The translations under genes were made by a program, and so were the position numbers. Of a stretch of 64,000 nucleotides of DNA, positions 28,601 to 42,729 are shown in pieces. Origin of the DNA: Opisthorchis felineus (lineage: Eukaryota; Platyhelminthes; Trematoda; Opisthorchiida; Opisthorchiidae); the NCBI GenBank assembly GCA_004794785.1, contig SJOL01007698.1, positions 124,001 to 188,000 of the forward strand, in the 5' to 3' direction. How positions within the stretch are numbered: position 1 is the stretch's first letter; each line of letters opens with the position of its first letter. The notes under the pieces are model-generated. The model was not told where the DNA came from. It was given only the letters and a program-made list of their open reading frames with translations, and searched no databases.

Positions 28601-31600
28601 AATCATGGGACTGAGCCTCATGTACCTCATTCAAATTCTTACCCACCCACCCCCCAAATTTTCCACTGCATATCTGTGTCATAAACCGCAGTGCAACCGT
28701 ACTGAATTTCTTGTTTTAACATCAGTATTCATCCATTTTATGTATACATACACCTACCTGGTTGGTCCAAATCAACGATAATCAACCGATACTATATTTT
28801 CGGTGAACTCAGTAGTTCGTCACCTTTCCAGCCACTGTTTTGTCGACAAAATATTCCGCGGTTTACTGTAATATATTCATTTATTACCTCACCATAAGCG
28901 AATCGGTTCCCGTATTGTTGAAGGACTTTATTCCTGATAGTAATTCAATCAACACGAATGTGTATGGAACGATTTTGTCCGAGAACAGCTCAAGTAGAAT
29001 ACATAATCTTAAATCGTCCAACAATAGGCCTGAATCATTCTGTTATACCGCGATCCATAAACTACTTCCATACGTAAAATAAGGATAGGATCTTCATTCT
29101 AAATTCGATTCCAAACACATTAGTAATGAAGTTCTGCGTGGTGTGTCACGTACTTTTCCGAAGCCGCTTCCCAGAATCAACTGGTTTGAAATGGAAACCA
29201 TTAATACAGTTTTTAACCTGGTTTGATCACCAGTTTTAGTAGAGCTGTTTTTTTGGAACACATATCTATCAATCATTTTGTGGAATAACAAGGAGGAAAG
29301 CGGTCCGGTACTATGATATTTCGGTTAAGGTAGGCGGTAACGTCGGTTTTCAATGAAGATTTCGTCCTGTAATTGAAGTCAGTCTAAGCTAAAAAGCCAC
29401 GGAGCATCTTACAGCTGTTTCATCCTCATCAGCAGTGCGAATCTCACGAAACTGTTGATTTTCAACGTTGACTACCACGACGACAAGCGAGGTCTTCCCT
29501 CGTGCAGTCAAGTGGTGACGGGCGAACACGACGATGTAGTGTGAAAGCGCATATGGTAAGAATCAGGACTAAATATGTCATAGCAAATAAAGCCACTGAG
29601 CGAAGCCGTAAGAAGTTCAGGAGGCACAGACCGAATATTACAGGAGGCAAAGTCGGGATGGAACATGATGATAGGAGTTGGCAACCTCGAAATGTTAAAA
29701 TCGACATTAGCATACACTGGACTGCAGCCTTTTTGCAATGTTCCACAATGACGAGCTACCTATTTTCATTGGAACAGCTTAACGGCTACACCCAGGACAC
29801 ATTTCTTTCTGGAGTTTAATTTCTCTCAAACTCCAACCTGAGTAGGGGCTGGTCGAGATGAGAATGGTAGTGAGTGCGCCAATACGCACGTCCGTTGTCC
29901 CCTATCACGAAGATATGTTGCACAACAGCTAGTTTTGCCGTGTTGCTAGCACTCTAACAAACAATCCCTTTAGACTGAAGAAGACAGCGTCTTAATTAGG
30001 CAATTAGAAACAAGTATGCTCCAAATCTCAGAGACGAAACCTTGCATGTTGCTTCTTGGATGTGCAGATAGACACACGCACACGCAGATAACATAGTTCG
30101 GTTCGTTTGATGAAAAAAATCTAATGAGATAATCCGACAGCACCGTCCTGAGGCGCACTGGTTCATCTTAAAAAGTGGTAAGAACTCGTCAACTGGTCTC
30201 ATTTTACAATATTTTGTCAAAGCACGAAGTCATACCAGCGAGATAATAAACTGAAGTGAATGGCCAACATGAAGAACACGGGCTGGACTGACCTGCTACT
30301 TAGCAACCCAACGTTCCTTTTCAGGATGGTATTAGGCCTAGTAAAGAAAGATCGTCCAGCTGTAGCATCTTTTCGGTGACTAGCTGCCATGCCACCCAGA
30401 GGAAGCACGAGGGCTGGGATACTGCCAGGTTGCCCAAGCCTAGACAAGAGCAGTCGAGATGCAGAGGTCGAGTTCGAACCACGGACCTTCCGGTCAGTAA
30501 ATTCGCGCTGTAACAACTGAGCCATCTCAGCCTAGTAGGATTGCGATTAATAATTTTCGTCTAGTCCAGCGAAGTACCGCTAAATCCTAGGCGAAGTTGA
30601 ATGACAAGTGCAGGAGGAATTGCGAAATATCATCAAATACAGGATATCCCCACACACGTGAAGATCTCTTCAGCGAATGATGCAAAACTGAATCTGTCCG
30701 TAAGCGAAACATGTCTAACTTACGTTGAAGAAGCCATAGTAGTGGTTTTACAGTTTTCAAACGCTACTGACGAAATATTGTGAGAAACAATAGTGGATAA
30801 ACGATTAATTTTTTTGAATAATCTAAGGACAGAGCTATTTATTGTCTTAGCCCACAAACCTAACTGACGGGTTTGATAGTGAGCTGTGTCAAGAAAAACT
30901 AAGATAAACTAAGGAGGAAAGCCAAGGTGAATTACGTGGGCGCGGTTCCGGATAAATAATCTGAAAAAATGCCCCGGATATGACCGTACTTTATCTGTTC
31001 GACGAACATGCAGTCCAGCTATTGGAGTTCCACGTGGACTGACGAGGCCAAAAGAGGTCAATGTATCATTCAAGATACGCGCAAACTGTGGTGCTGGTCT
31101 CATTAGATAGGTGATAAGTTGACCAATGAACCAGACGGAGGGAGCCGCATGTAACCGCGTGAGATTTGGAGCCAAATCGGCCGGGACAGCCGGTGGAAGC
31201 CAATTTAAGTTTGAAAGATGGGCAATGTATGGACATTCCACAATGCGTGGAGAGTTTATGGTCCCTTTGCTGAAGGCAGTGTCTGTAACACAGGAAGCGA
31301 AATAAGGGGCCTTTGTGGAATCAGACAATTCGTATACGGACTAAGCTATTTCATCGGTTAACCAGTGGCTATTCTCTTCACCTTAATTGTGTGCGTAAAA
31401 TGATATGGAACTGACCTCAAGTACACATGAACTGCGGTGGATTAGAATCAACCACTAGTTTATTTGACACTGAGATCAATAGCATTTATCCTCGATTTGT
31501 AGTTCAGTCGCAACTACCAACTTGACAAAACTTCACGCAGAACGCCTGGGAAAACTAATCTCGATAGAGTAAGGTAATTAGCGACATACAAAGCAATTCT

Positions 31601-34600
31601 AAAGGCAGGTCGTTGGTAGTTTCAGTGTAAACAATCCCACTACGAAAAGCTGTTTGATTTAAAACATTCACTGGTCTAGATTGTCTAGAAAATCGAATTA
31701 TAGTATGTACAATGTATACATGAATAATCTTTTGGGCCATTCTACCTAGCACAAAAAGAACCAGGTGTTATCACACCGCGACAGTCCCATAATCCAGCGA
31801 GCCCCCTGATCGCACTGGATTGGACTATGAATCACAACAATAAAGCCTCCGACCGTGTCCGAAAAATACGATCTTCTGATCATTTATGTAGAAGATTCAG
31901 CTATTTTTCACAAAAAGAAAACTGTAAGCGCATTTCCCTGACTTAGTTCCGTTGTTGCGTAGGCTGTCTCATTTGATGATAGTTAAACGGGTGGCTGTTA
32001 ATCAACAGCTAGCTGATCAACTATCAATAAATGCATTCAACCTACCAACCTTCCAACGCACAGCCGCCTCATTTATTCGATTTTTTGAGACGCGGTAACC
32101 CTCTCCTGGAAGGGGACTTCAGCTGCGATAATGTTGGCGGTAAGGACGATATTTCATTGTACCCAAACCCCTGAGAAGGCAAAGCCCATATAGTGACAAA
32201 GAAAAAGTATAAAAGTGATTGACGGCAATGCAAAAGCCGGCAAGTAGACTCGTAGGTGGGCTGCACAATTGTGGGAATGGTGAAAAGTACTGAGAAATTA
32301 TCGGTTAGAAACGGGTAGTGGCACTCGACTGAGTCCTCAAGTGTCTCCTACTGGTAGGTGGTAATTGGCTAGCCAACTGAATGACCATTTGTTTGGTGAA
32401 ACTTCATCCAAAACGTTGCTCGCAACCTTCGGAGCGACAGTGGGAGAAGTCAGTAGACTCAGAGAGAAAGTAATTCCCGAATCCCCAGGTGAAGCGTTCA
32501 TGTTGGTAGGCTGTCACACCACATTAGCGTGTTTTTCTTGATTTGGTTTGAATTGGTTTGGTCGATAATTTGGTCTTGAGTACAAAGAGCAGGCCAAACG
32601 CCAAAAACATACTTCAGTCACAAAATGAACTAGGGCAACCAATCCAAACAACGCCCAGAGGCTTGAAACTTATGACGATCCGGATAACCTCCACTCTTTT
32701 CGTAGGTACATTAGAACATACGTTTGTGACACAGTGTTTTGTGGTCCTGCTCGGTAAGACAAGCATTATGGTTCGGAATGCCCCACATAACAGGGGTTGG
32801 CAATCAGTATACAGCCTCATAACTTTGGAAAAACATATCCCGGTCACGGGTATGTGAGAGTGCTGAATATCTGGATCGGTTAATCAGAGAAAGGTACCAT
32901 TGTACATTCAAAATATTGTGTAAAGCACGCGGATCCGAATGCAAAATTGGTGTAAAATGGTTTTTTGTACCCAGTCCTCCAAAAAGAAAACATCTCCAAC
33001 CAAGGCATTTCAGTCGTCTGTGAAGATTAGCTGTTGAAGAGTAAGTATTGCAAGGTCAGTGCACATCGTAGATCTCGGTTGAAAATCGGTTCGACAATCG
33101 AAAACGTCTCCAACCAAAACTACCGTAAACAGTAGGCGATCGTGACTGACAGGTTGGAAATGAGGCTGGTGTACAGTTTGTCAGTACTGTTTGTTCCAGG
33201 AGAAAACTGCGGTCGTACTGAGTCACTGCGATCCTCTGATCGGGAGGGTAGATCTCCCAGAATCAAAGACACGTCAGAGGAAGCGGCAGAATGGAAACAC
33301 CTTCCGACCGGTATATATTTGCTGGCCAACTGTTACGCTGGACGGATACCATGAGTACTGTGGATACAAGTCCCGCCAAACGACCAGGCTTCCTTCCACT
33401 CGCTAGGACGTGTGTGCTAGAATGCGTGCACAATAATGTTACTTCAACACTGCTATGATACACATTGAGGGCACTGAAGCAGGGATACAAACTGAAACAA
33501 CACAGGAAAACTCCATATTGACCGACCGTCGCTAGAAAAGAGTAGACATTTCTCAAAGTTTTCGTTTTCAGTTAGGCTAGATGACACAAAATAAAACAAT
33601 CATAATGGTTTAGACGACCGTTACAGAGCTTCACTCCGTCGCATCAGTATGTCTCAGTCGCGAACAAGCGGAATTGTAAACATCTCACTTCTCCGCCCTA
33701 TATGGTACAATCTTCCATTATACACGCATAGCAGTTGTTATAAACAGTCGGCTACGATTGATTTTTACTACTATAGTGTGAAGTACGTGCGACAAACTTT
33801 TCATTAATCGCCCGTAAAGGGGAATAACTTATTCGGGGAAACATTCTGGTATCCCCCAAAAGGCATTCCCTCAAAGGCGGTCCATTCCCGTTGTCTGTCT
33901 CGTCGTTCCTCTCAACAGAACCAGTAATTTGGTACAGCTGATCGAACACTTAAGAAGTTGTGCGTAGCCAACACCAGCGAGTCGAACAAACACGGAATGA
34001 AAACATGATCATGGTTCCATTCAAAAGGAAAAACAGAACATTCAGGCATGGGACACAATATATTAATATAGCAACTGTGACATGGCATTGAGTAGCTTAG
34101 AACGCACGAGCGCAATCGTTTGAATGCGTTTGTCACACAAGATCCTACGTCTGTACGAAATCGAATGAATGAACAGACTTCCTTCGCGTGGTAATAAGAT
34201 AGAGAGTAGACCCGAACGGTATCAGAAGGAACAAGAAACCAGTTGGGCATGTCTCATTTCATGTCAAGCCAGTACATTAGTGCACATCGGACTGACTAAC
34301 ACATGAAGGAGGCAAGCGGAGTTGTTTGGTTTGTGCTATCAAAGAAGAATACACAGAAATCCTCTCAAAAGACGCTGTCCCAGGGAGAGAGTGTAGTATT
34401 CTCCGTTTGGGGAGGGGAACACACAAACGCCTGAACGAGCATTGGTCAAACAGACTAAATGCGGCTCTGGTGGCTTCCGAGGAGGAAATACAGTTCGTGA
34501 ACTGAGCTGAGAGAGGTAATCTGCAGAACTTTAAACTTGAAAGAAAACACCCATAAGGTTGCTGAAGGCTCTTTGATAGCTCACGACCCGTTTCGCTCTT

Positions 34601-37600
34601 CTTGGGACTCAAGACGTAAATGAGTGTGTTTCACAAATTTCGTATAATTCAAGTTCAAGGAGAACATAAGGTTGACGGAAACTCGGAGTGTGTGCCTATC
34701 TAATGAGACCCAAGAAGGGCTGTAGAAGAGTTTTCAGCAACGTTATGGGCAGTTTCTTTCGAGAAAATATATATTTCGATATCTGGAACATCGTAACAAC
34801 TGAGACATGAGGCGGCCTATGTAAAATACATTCAGCTGAAGAATATCATAAGCGAGAGATTCAACTGGGATTCAGTTCAGTATACCGTCAAAACGAAATT
34901 GGTGAGTAAATGAGACCATTCCGCGAATCTTCAAACTTATCAGGAGATCCAAGGCACAAACCGAGCACTGATCTCTTCTTAGGACAGAGAATTCTGTGCG
35001 GCTCAAGCACACTGCTAACCAGCCTCCAAAAGTAAAGTCCTCTAACTAATAGCCGGGAGGTTGCGGGTTCGAAGCTCCCACCTAAAGTTTCGTGAGATGT
35101 GCACTGCTGACGATTCCCAATAAGGATGAAACAGCTGTACAGTGCTTCTCGGCTCCTCAACATAGACTGAATTCACCTACCGGACGAAATCTCAGTTGAA
35201 AATTGGCAAATCTCCTCACACTAGCGACAACTCTGAATCTTGAGTAATGAAAGCTGGTTCCAAATTCTGTATGTCCCCGGAGGTGAATCGCCTAAGATGT
35301 TGTTGTTGTTAAGATAGCTAATCCAGACGACCAAAGTTACCTAGTGAAAATTTCTCAAAACAACCTGACAATTCAAGCCAGTTTATCCAGCAGCGCTGGG
35401 CAGAGATGTCTGTAATGAAGTGAAAAAACACATCAGTGATTGCATAAACATGCCCCGCATGTGATTTCTACTTGCCGGTCTTTTGAATAATGATATTGCC
35501 CGTAGACCACGGAGTTCTGTGCTGTAGTTAAACTAGGATTTACATTCATCGGTGGATACTCTTAAGGATAAAACCAGAAAGGTTGATAAACTATGTTTGA
35601 TGGCTATTCAGGAAAACCAACTTCGAGTATTTTCCTGAAATTTCGGATTTCGAGTTACTTATTCCCACCACCCCCTCCCCTCGCAAAAGTACATACTCAC
35701 TCGGATCAGAATAAATTCAATTTCAGAGACAACCGCCTACCCTTCATTTGCACTAAAGAGGTGCGAGATAGAAGACACATTCAAGGAGTTTGACGCGGGA
35801 TGACATGGACGTGTAGTCTAGGGTAAACGTGAGTAGGGTTTAGCCTTAAAACAAGTGGCAGCTCTTACCTGAGGAACTGTCAGCAGCCTCTTCTGAACAG
35901 GTGGACGACAGGGGAAGGAAGTTTCGGGACCACCATTCGCCGTACCCAGTCAGTATATCAGTCAGTATTAGCGTGCGACCAGAAGCATACGCAAGTTGTA
36001 GACAATAGGCCAAATGATGAACATTGCAACCAAAGGCACATGGCCTGGTTAGGCTGACCAGAAGCAGCTTAGCTTTTGAGCAGTCTGTAGGATTCTAGAG
36101 AGAGAGGGAGAGAGAGAGAAACGGTAGATCAGTTAGAAGGAAATATCATAATCGCCAACCAGTGAAAGGACTATCTGCGATAATTTTATTTAATTACTTA
36201 ACTCGAATGCATCTATTCTACGAGAGAATAAACCGAATGTACACTTTTCTGAGCTGTTGGCCATATTACCAGAGCGTCCTGGCTTTTGCTCGAGGAGCAT
36301 CTTGAAGGACGAGAGAAGAGGAAGAACTGACAATTTGGCTGTTGACTGGGTGGTAATCGGTCCGTTTGCTTGCAAACGTTTCGTCGTTCCGAAGAGAAAT
36401 TATCGGTGCACAGCTGGGTGGTCTATTTGAGTTTACGTAGTTTCTAAACCGTGCCTGATATCGCTAACGTGATTGCAAGCAATGTTTTTTTTTTCAGAAT
36501 CCGGACTGCGTTGCGGTTTGATGTATTCAGATTGAAAGATGTGCAACTGATCAATCAACAGGCACAAAAAGGGACAGAAACGCAGGACACAACAAATGTA
36601 CACGAGTTAACCGGAACGAGGAAACAGGACATCTGAAATGAGGACACCCAACGAACTAATCAGATATAAGTAAACCGGACCACAGCGTACCACGGACTAT
36701 GGACAGACCAAACAAATTACATGTAAGCGAAACTTCTAACAACCAATCACGTTAAAGGTATCAAATGGGCTTTCGAAACTATGTGAATTCAATTAGACCT
36801 GGAGGGAAATAACCATCCAACCGCGCACTGACGATGTCTCTTCGTATGCCACGCTACTCGCCAAAGTCGGCCAACGAAGCAACTCTCACTTCACCAACAG
36901 CTATTTAACGCAACCGAGCAACCAATATTTCGACACTAAAGGAACTGTCTTTATAGCCATTTGATCTAAACAGCTAGAATTTAGTTTTTAAATACCCACA
37001 AAGCTGGATTAAAAATAAAGGGGAGTCAGCGGCCAGAGAACCTCTATAAAACTGAAGTGTTATTACGAGGTAAAACGTATACTAACATGGTTTTCAAAGA
37101 GGTGGTTATAGAAGTTTTGGGAGAGAGAAGGAGGTGGGAGGTTCCAAACACGGAACTGCAAGAAGAGTTCAGTTATACTATGGGTATTGAACTTGGATAG
37201 GGATCGTCTGATATGAACCGGCGGTTGCACAGTTAAAAAGACTGAAGCAAAGAAACTCAGAAGACGACTAACGTTCTCTATAGTGAGCGCGGTGAAATAA
37301 AGCGAGGGAAGCCACGGTGTAAAAGTTTTTGCAGTGTCACGTGTGCAAAGTTTCTGAATCAACCTCCGCATGCGGAGTATTGGGACATGACCTAACCAGC
37401 CACAGATACTTGACCACCGAAATTAAACTCCAAGCCGTTCCCAGCCTGCATCCAGATCTTTATGGGCTAGTTGACCATTCACTCCATAACCAAGGCACTA
37501 CATCCAATCAACCAGGCAATGATCTCAACAAAAGCAATGTCTTAGGAAACCCGATCTGCGTGTGCGTTTTCAACACCTACATTCTCCGTCATATTCGTAT

Positions 37601-40600
37601 TAATTCCACAAACTATATAACAGTGAACATCGCCAAACAGTTGGTTCAGCTGCCCCAATAGTGGGAAAAATAAAGAAAACGCTCAAAACCAGGAAAACGG
37701 TTTTTCTTAGACATGACTTATGACTTATGACATGACTTCAAAAGAATACACAGTGTTGATTATCCGAACTAATCGTTTACAAAAATACATGAGTCTAATC
37801 AAACTTCAAGGTCTGTGAAAATGAACTCCGTCCTTAGAACGGTGTTGGATTATTAAATCGATGCAGCTTTCTGCGGAGATGAAACAAACCAGTTCACAAG
37901 TATCGTCCCATTCACTGAAGCGAATGGGTCCCACTCATTCCGGGGGCCTTTTGACAAAGGAATGTCGGATGCAAATAGAATGTGCTGAATTGGAATTTAG
38001 TTGCCGACTTGAGTGCGTGTTCCGGCAAAAGTTATTACCTAGAGTGTTGGACTCTTTGATTGAAAGCTATTAGTCGAGAAGACTAACGCATCTATTCAGC
38101 GTTTTATACTTCATTGTGAAGCCACTACTAATACTGCGTTGAGAAAGCGTGACAGTTGCCCTGATGATGTTTATTCAAAACCAGTGTTTTTCATGCGTTC
38201 AAAACCTCAGTGCAAGAAAAGACCCCACATAATGCAGGAGAGTAACAAGAGTTCTAATGAATCAGTTGCATATTTGTATGTGTTCGCTAGAACAATCACG
38301 ATATGCTTTCATTAGCTAGGTGGGATTTCGCTGGTAAGCGGAGAACTCGCCAGGAACTTTGCCCATATACAACGAGCACATGGACGGTAAAGCTAAATCA
38401 GATCCCTTGGATATGCAGACAGCATCGGCTAATCTAAATATCTGGTGCGCGCTTCAAACAATCAAGTGTGAAGTGCTACTGCGAAGCCTAATTAAAACCT
38501 CGTGCTTGAAGACCCGTCAATCGATTTTGTCAAAAATGCGGATATCCAGTCGACTATATCGGCCCTGTCGGTATTGACAGATGACGAGGTTAGCTCTAAG
38601 AATTGTCCTGCCCCTACCTTTGACATACGTGACTCCGACAAGACAACACAACGCTGCAGTGTACCTACTTGTGTCGTTTGGGTCGGATGCTTCACCAGTT
38701 GGCTTCTTAGTTGGATTGAAAACGTTATGTACCAAAGGAGTAGACATCGTCAATGCGGGGTTAGATAGATAAAATCCCCATCTTCTGCCTGTGCCTGCAT
38801 AGCTTCTAAGCAGTATCTGATAACTCTAAACTGATTGGCTGATCGCGTGATTTGTTGGTGGTCAGCTTTAAATTTAGTTGCGTTGTAGGCATTTCCCTGC
38901 ACCAGCAACCAAACAGCGCATCCGAGTTATTGAAACAATAAACGACGTCCAAATGGTTGTAGGAACAAAAAGGGAGCGGGAGTTTGCCGGAGGGTGGTAC
39001 TCCACAGAGAAACACACAGAAACACATCGACATCCATCTAGTCTACCAGTCCCTACGAACAAAAGGATTACCCAATTACCGGACTCTGAACCATGTGGGA
39101 AGCCAGAAAACATAACAATGACCAACAGGCCAGTCAGATTAAAGAAAACCACTGAAAGTAGAAGGTCGTCTAATCAATCAGTCAGTCGAATGGAGAAAAA
39201 CCACACTACGAGAAAAGAAGGATACGGACCAGTCGTTAAGGAGGAACAGAACTACAGAAGCGAAGGCGCTTGAATAAACCAGATGAAGGAAAACGATATC
39301 ACAACGCAACTCAAATTCCAAGTTGACCAACAAATCACGCGACTAACCAAGTTAAAGCTATTGGATGATGTTTAGAAACCATGCAAGCGCAGAAAGAATA
39401 GCGGAAATTTATCCACCCAACCCTGCACTAATGATGTCTCCTCCACTGGTGACGAAACCTTTAGAATCCAACTGTCAAGCTCGGGGAACAGACCAACAAC
39501 CAAGCAGCACACTCGAGCTACCCATATTCCGAAACATCGCCAGCTTGACTAACATGATTTCAAACAAAGCGAGAACTTCCAACGCTTGCCTTTTGAACTG
39601 GGATATTGAGGAATGTCAGATGCCTTTAGGAAACTAAAACCCACCCAGGATTCATATCCCACGTTTGTTAGATCGCGTACCCTGAACATATCGGCTGATC
39701 GCCCTTCGGTTAGCCGTGTGCTAGATGGACCCGAAGGCGGCTGGACAATGACTTGGCAGCGAAGCAGCGAATGTCTTAACCAAACAAATCACATTGGTAG
39801 CTGTCAGCTTTCAGGTAAGGCACCCCGATACGGTACCTATCAGAGGTCACCAGGCCAATAACCACTGCCAATATTGCATGGTTTTACCCCTCGTGATCCA
39901 ATCTAGTGTTACGACCAACGTTATCTCCACTAAATTGTTGCAAGTTGCACCCATCAGTGCGTAGTCCTCCGCCTTACCGACAGTGAATGAGACTGCGACC
40001 GTCAGAAACTTAGCATGGATCGATAACTGAATGAACCGACAGATAGCATCCATATCGGAATGATTGTCATACGGTTCCAACCACGCCCTAGATTCCATCA
40101 ATCTAATATCAAAATCCATGTGTTCAGTAAACAGTCCGGCTCTCCACAGGGAAGGATAAAGCAACTGGAAACAAGACGGCTTACTTGCGAACATGAAACA
40201 CTGAGACGCCAGTGTCAGTTCTTGAGTAAAATAAGATGTGGACCATAGGAGGTGATCACCAGTCGCGCATGCGAAACAGGCGAATAGTCGAAGGACAAGA
40301 AGAATGTAACAAAAAACGAGAACGGTGGGCAATCGAACAAGAAAGGATGGAGAGGCCAACCCCAGGACATGCTTGAATACTTGATCAAACACGTGCGGTG
40401 AACAGAAAATGGGTTTTTGAAACACGAAATATGGCTACGAAATGTGGCAAGTGAAGGCCATCAGCTGCAGTAAGTTGTATGAAAACAAACGGAGAAGAAT
40501 CTTTGTCCGTTACACCACAAGATTAAATAAAATGTAAGTCAAAACTACTCGTTAGAATAACGGCACCACCGGAAAAATCACAGTCGATCTAGCTATCATA

Positions 40601-42693
40601 AGGTTTCTACACAGTCTGATTTGACATTATTTACGATTCCTCATAGGATACTCAATAATGATGACACACGAATGAACATGTACAGTAAGCTGCCAACTGG
40701 CCGATCAAAATGAACTGACGTCAAGAAGCCACTGGTCAAGGTGGATCTGTAATCTTCCTGGCCACTTCATCATTTCCTACCGTTGTATCGTATCCAGACT
40801 CACAACCATCAATTTTGACTAGCAGATTTATTTCAACCCGCGAGTACTTCTAACCGATAAGTGATTGAGAGCCGCTGAAGGCTTCCATGGATTGCACTTG
40901 CCGTACGTACCCATTCGTCGTCGTGCGTGACAGATGGGATTGGACAAAATGGCACTGTAAAGTAATTTCTGCATCATTTTAATTGTGTGCTGGGAATTCA
41001 GAAGAGGATGCGATTGTTTTGTATTTAGGAGTCTGTTAGCAGCTGACGTACGACTTGAATGGAGGAAAAAAGCAACATTTAAAACAACACATTTAAACAG
41101 CACAGTTTATCCGGGTCGGTTCTACGACAGATCGGACAACAGTTACACAATGGTCAAAAGACTAAACGCACCACACGGGAATCGATCGCAAGTCACCTAT
41201 TTAACACTTCGGTACTGAACGACCGTGACAAGTCGTCCAAAGATCCGCTCAATACTCGAATCCCTAAAACTTCTGTGGAATAATTTGAACGAAGACACAA
41301 AAAGCTAACCTTGTGTGGTTAAAAACTGCTGACCTAAGAAACGTAAATTCTTGGGGTAATCCCACCGAAACTTTATGTCCAAAACGTACAGTCGATTGTC
41401 TAGGACAGAATAGTCTCCCGAACAGCGACCGTTCTTCGAAAAAGGATTCAAATGCTCTTAGGTGACGGACGGTATCTCTCACAACCATATAAGCGAATAA
41501 CAAAATACGTGCCCATACTTTTACCATAACGATGTAACGGAACGCTGGAACTCGTGGAGCAATACTGTGAGCCCTGATAAGGACTGCAATATTATGAACA
41601 TCTCCCCTACAAAGTACCACCTTTATTTATTGTTCAACAACATGGCAAATGTTGGACAATTCCATTGGAAAACCTTCAAGCTAATCTCAGCCGGTCCCGA
41701 ACATAACTTGACGCGACGACATCAAGCGAAAGTGAGTGTGAGAGCCGACCGTCAATTCTGGTGGACACGGGAAGCCAAGGAAATGGAAGAAGCCCAGAAA
41801 GCCTGGAATGCCCGAAGATTATTCCAGCCCCCGGAAACAACCTGTGAGCGAAACCATCAAGGATCGGAATGGAGTGACCATTTCGAATAAAGAAGAACGC
41901 CTCGATCGGTGGGCCGAATACTTCGAACAGCAGTTATTGTGGCCACCAGTTCGAGATATCTATGGCGTCAAGGCGGCATATCCCTGAATCTCAAGGGACG
42001 CGTGCATCACGCTAAAATGTGGGCTGTTTTGTTGTATAGCTGTGGGACTTGGCCTGTTCGAGCAGCGGAAATGAGACGTCTCCAGGTGTTCGACAACCGC
42101 TGTCTCAGGACCACAGCTCCTGTGGGATGGTGTTGAAGAATCCTCTACAAGTCATTTAGAAAGCGAGTTTTCGGTTGTGCAACGGGTACTTCCATTGAAG
42201 AATGTGCCCAGCACCAGAAGCTGCGTTGGTGAGTCGATGTGTTACGAGTGCCGAACCATCGTTTACGGAAGAAGGTGCTGTTTTTCGTGCACAATTCAGA
42301 GTGGCGGAAGTAGAGAGGTGGCCAACCCTTGACCTGGTAGAGGGGTATGAAAGAGATTACGAAACGTTTGGGTGATGTCGGTGTTACTCGGCTTCCAAGA
42401 TGAAGACCGCGTGATCCTCAATGCGCCTGGTTGGAGACGCTTCAAGACAAGGCTGCTAATCGATGTCAGTGGCGTTCTTGTTGTTAGCTTCTATTCAGAT
42501 TAACTGAATGAGTGTCTGAAGATGTAGGCACCTCGGAATAATTGTAGTAAGCTAGCACTAAGTCCCTTCCCTGTCCACCTTTATTCATTTCTCCACAATA
42601 AGGCTTTCAAATAAATCATGGTAGTACACCAGCGAAACATCAGTGTTGAACACTGATGTCAAGCTGTCGACGATGATGATGATGATGATGATT

Positions 42694-42729
<36 letters not shown>

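Larger units (their letters stand above)
24686..30989 (-). other. FUT8: FUT8 intron 5, 6.3 kb
   Basis: Non-coding. A family C SINE-like fragment lies at 29.40-29.46 kb and a near-complete SINE1 at 30.34-30.53 kb, the latter in FUT8 sense orientation. The remaining sequence (24.9-29.4 kb) has only short unsupported open frames. The frame upstream of exon 6 stays open for about 73 codons, judged accidental. Confidence 0.85.
31283..35868 (-). other. FUT8: FUT8 intron 4, 4.6 kb
   Basis: Non-coding. Contains a family A repeat at 34.76-34.92 kb and a tRNA-headed family C repeat at about 34.99-35.16 kb. No other recognisable element was seen in 31.3-34.7 kb; that stretch has only short chance open frames. 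Confidence 0.85.

Noticed and set aside
31283..31340. Longer FUT8 exon 5 starting at the TAG acceptor near 31341
   Set aside because: It stays open, but its phase 0 entry conflicts with exon 4, which leaves one base; the ACAG acceptor at 31283 fits phase and consensus.
38492..38772. Overlapping open frames on both strands
   Set aside because: Several frames are open at once with no recognisable domain or splice support, so none can be preferred.
38806..39033. Minus-strand frame with a VVYCF string resembling the FUT8 HHVVYCF motif
   Set aside because: No surrounding FUT8 residues; the real motif was found in exon 4 at 36.0 kb.
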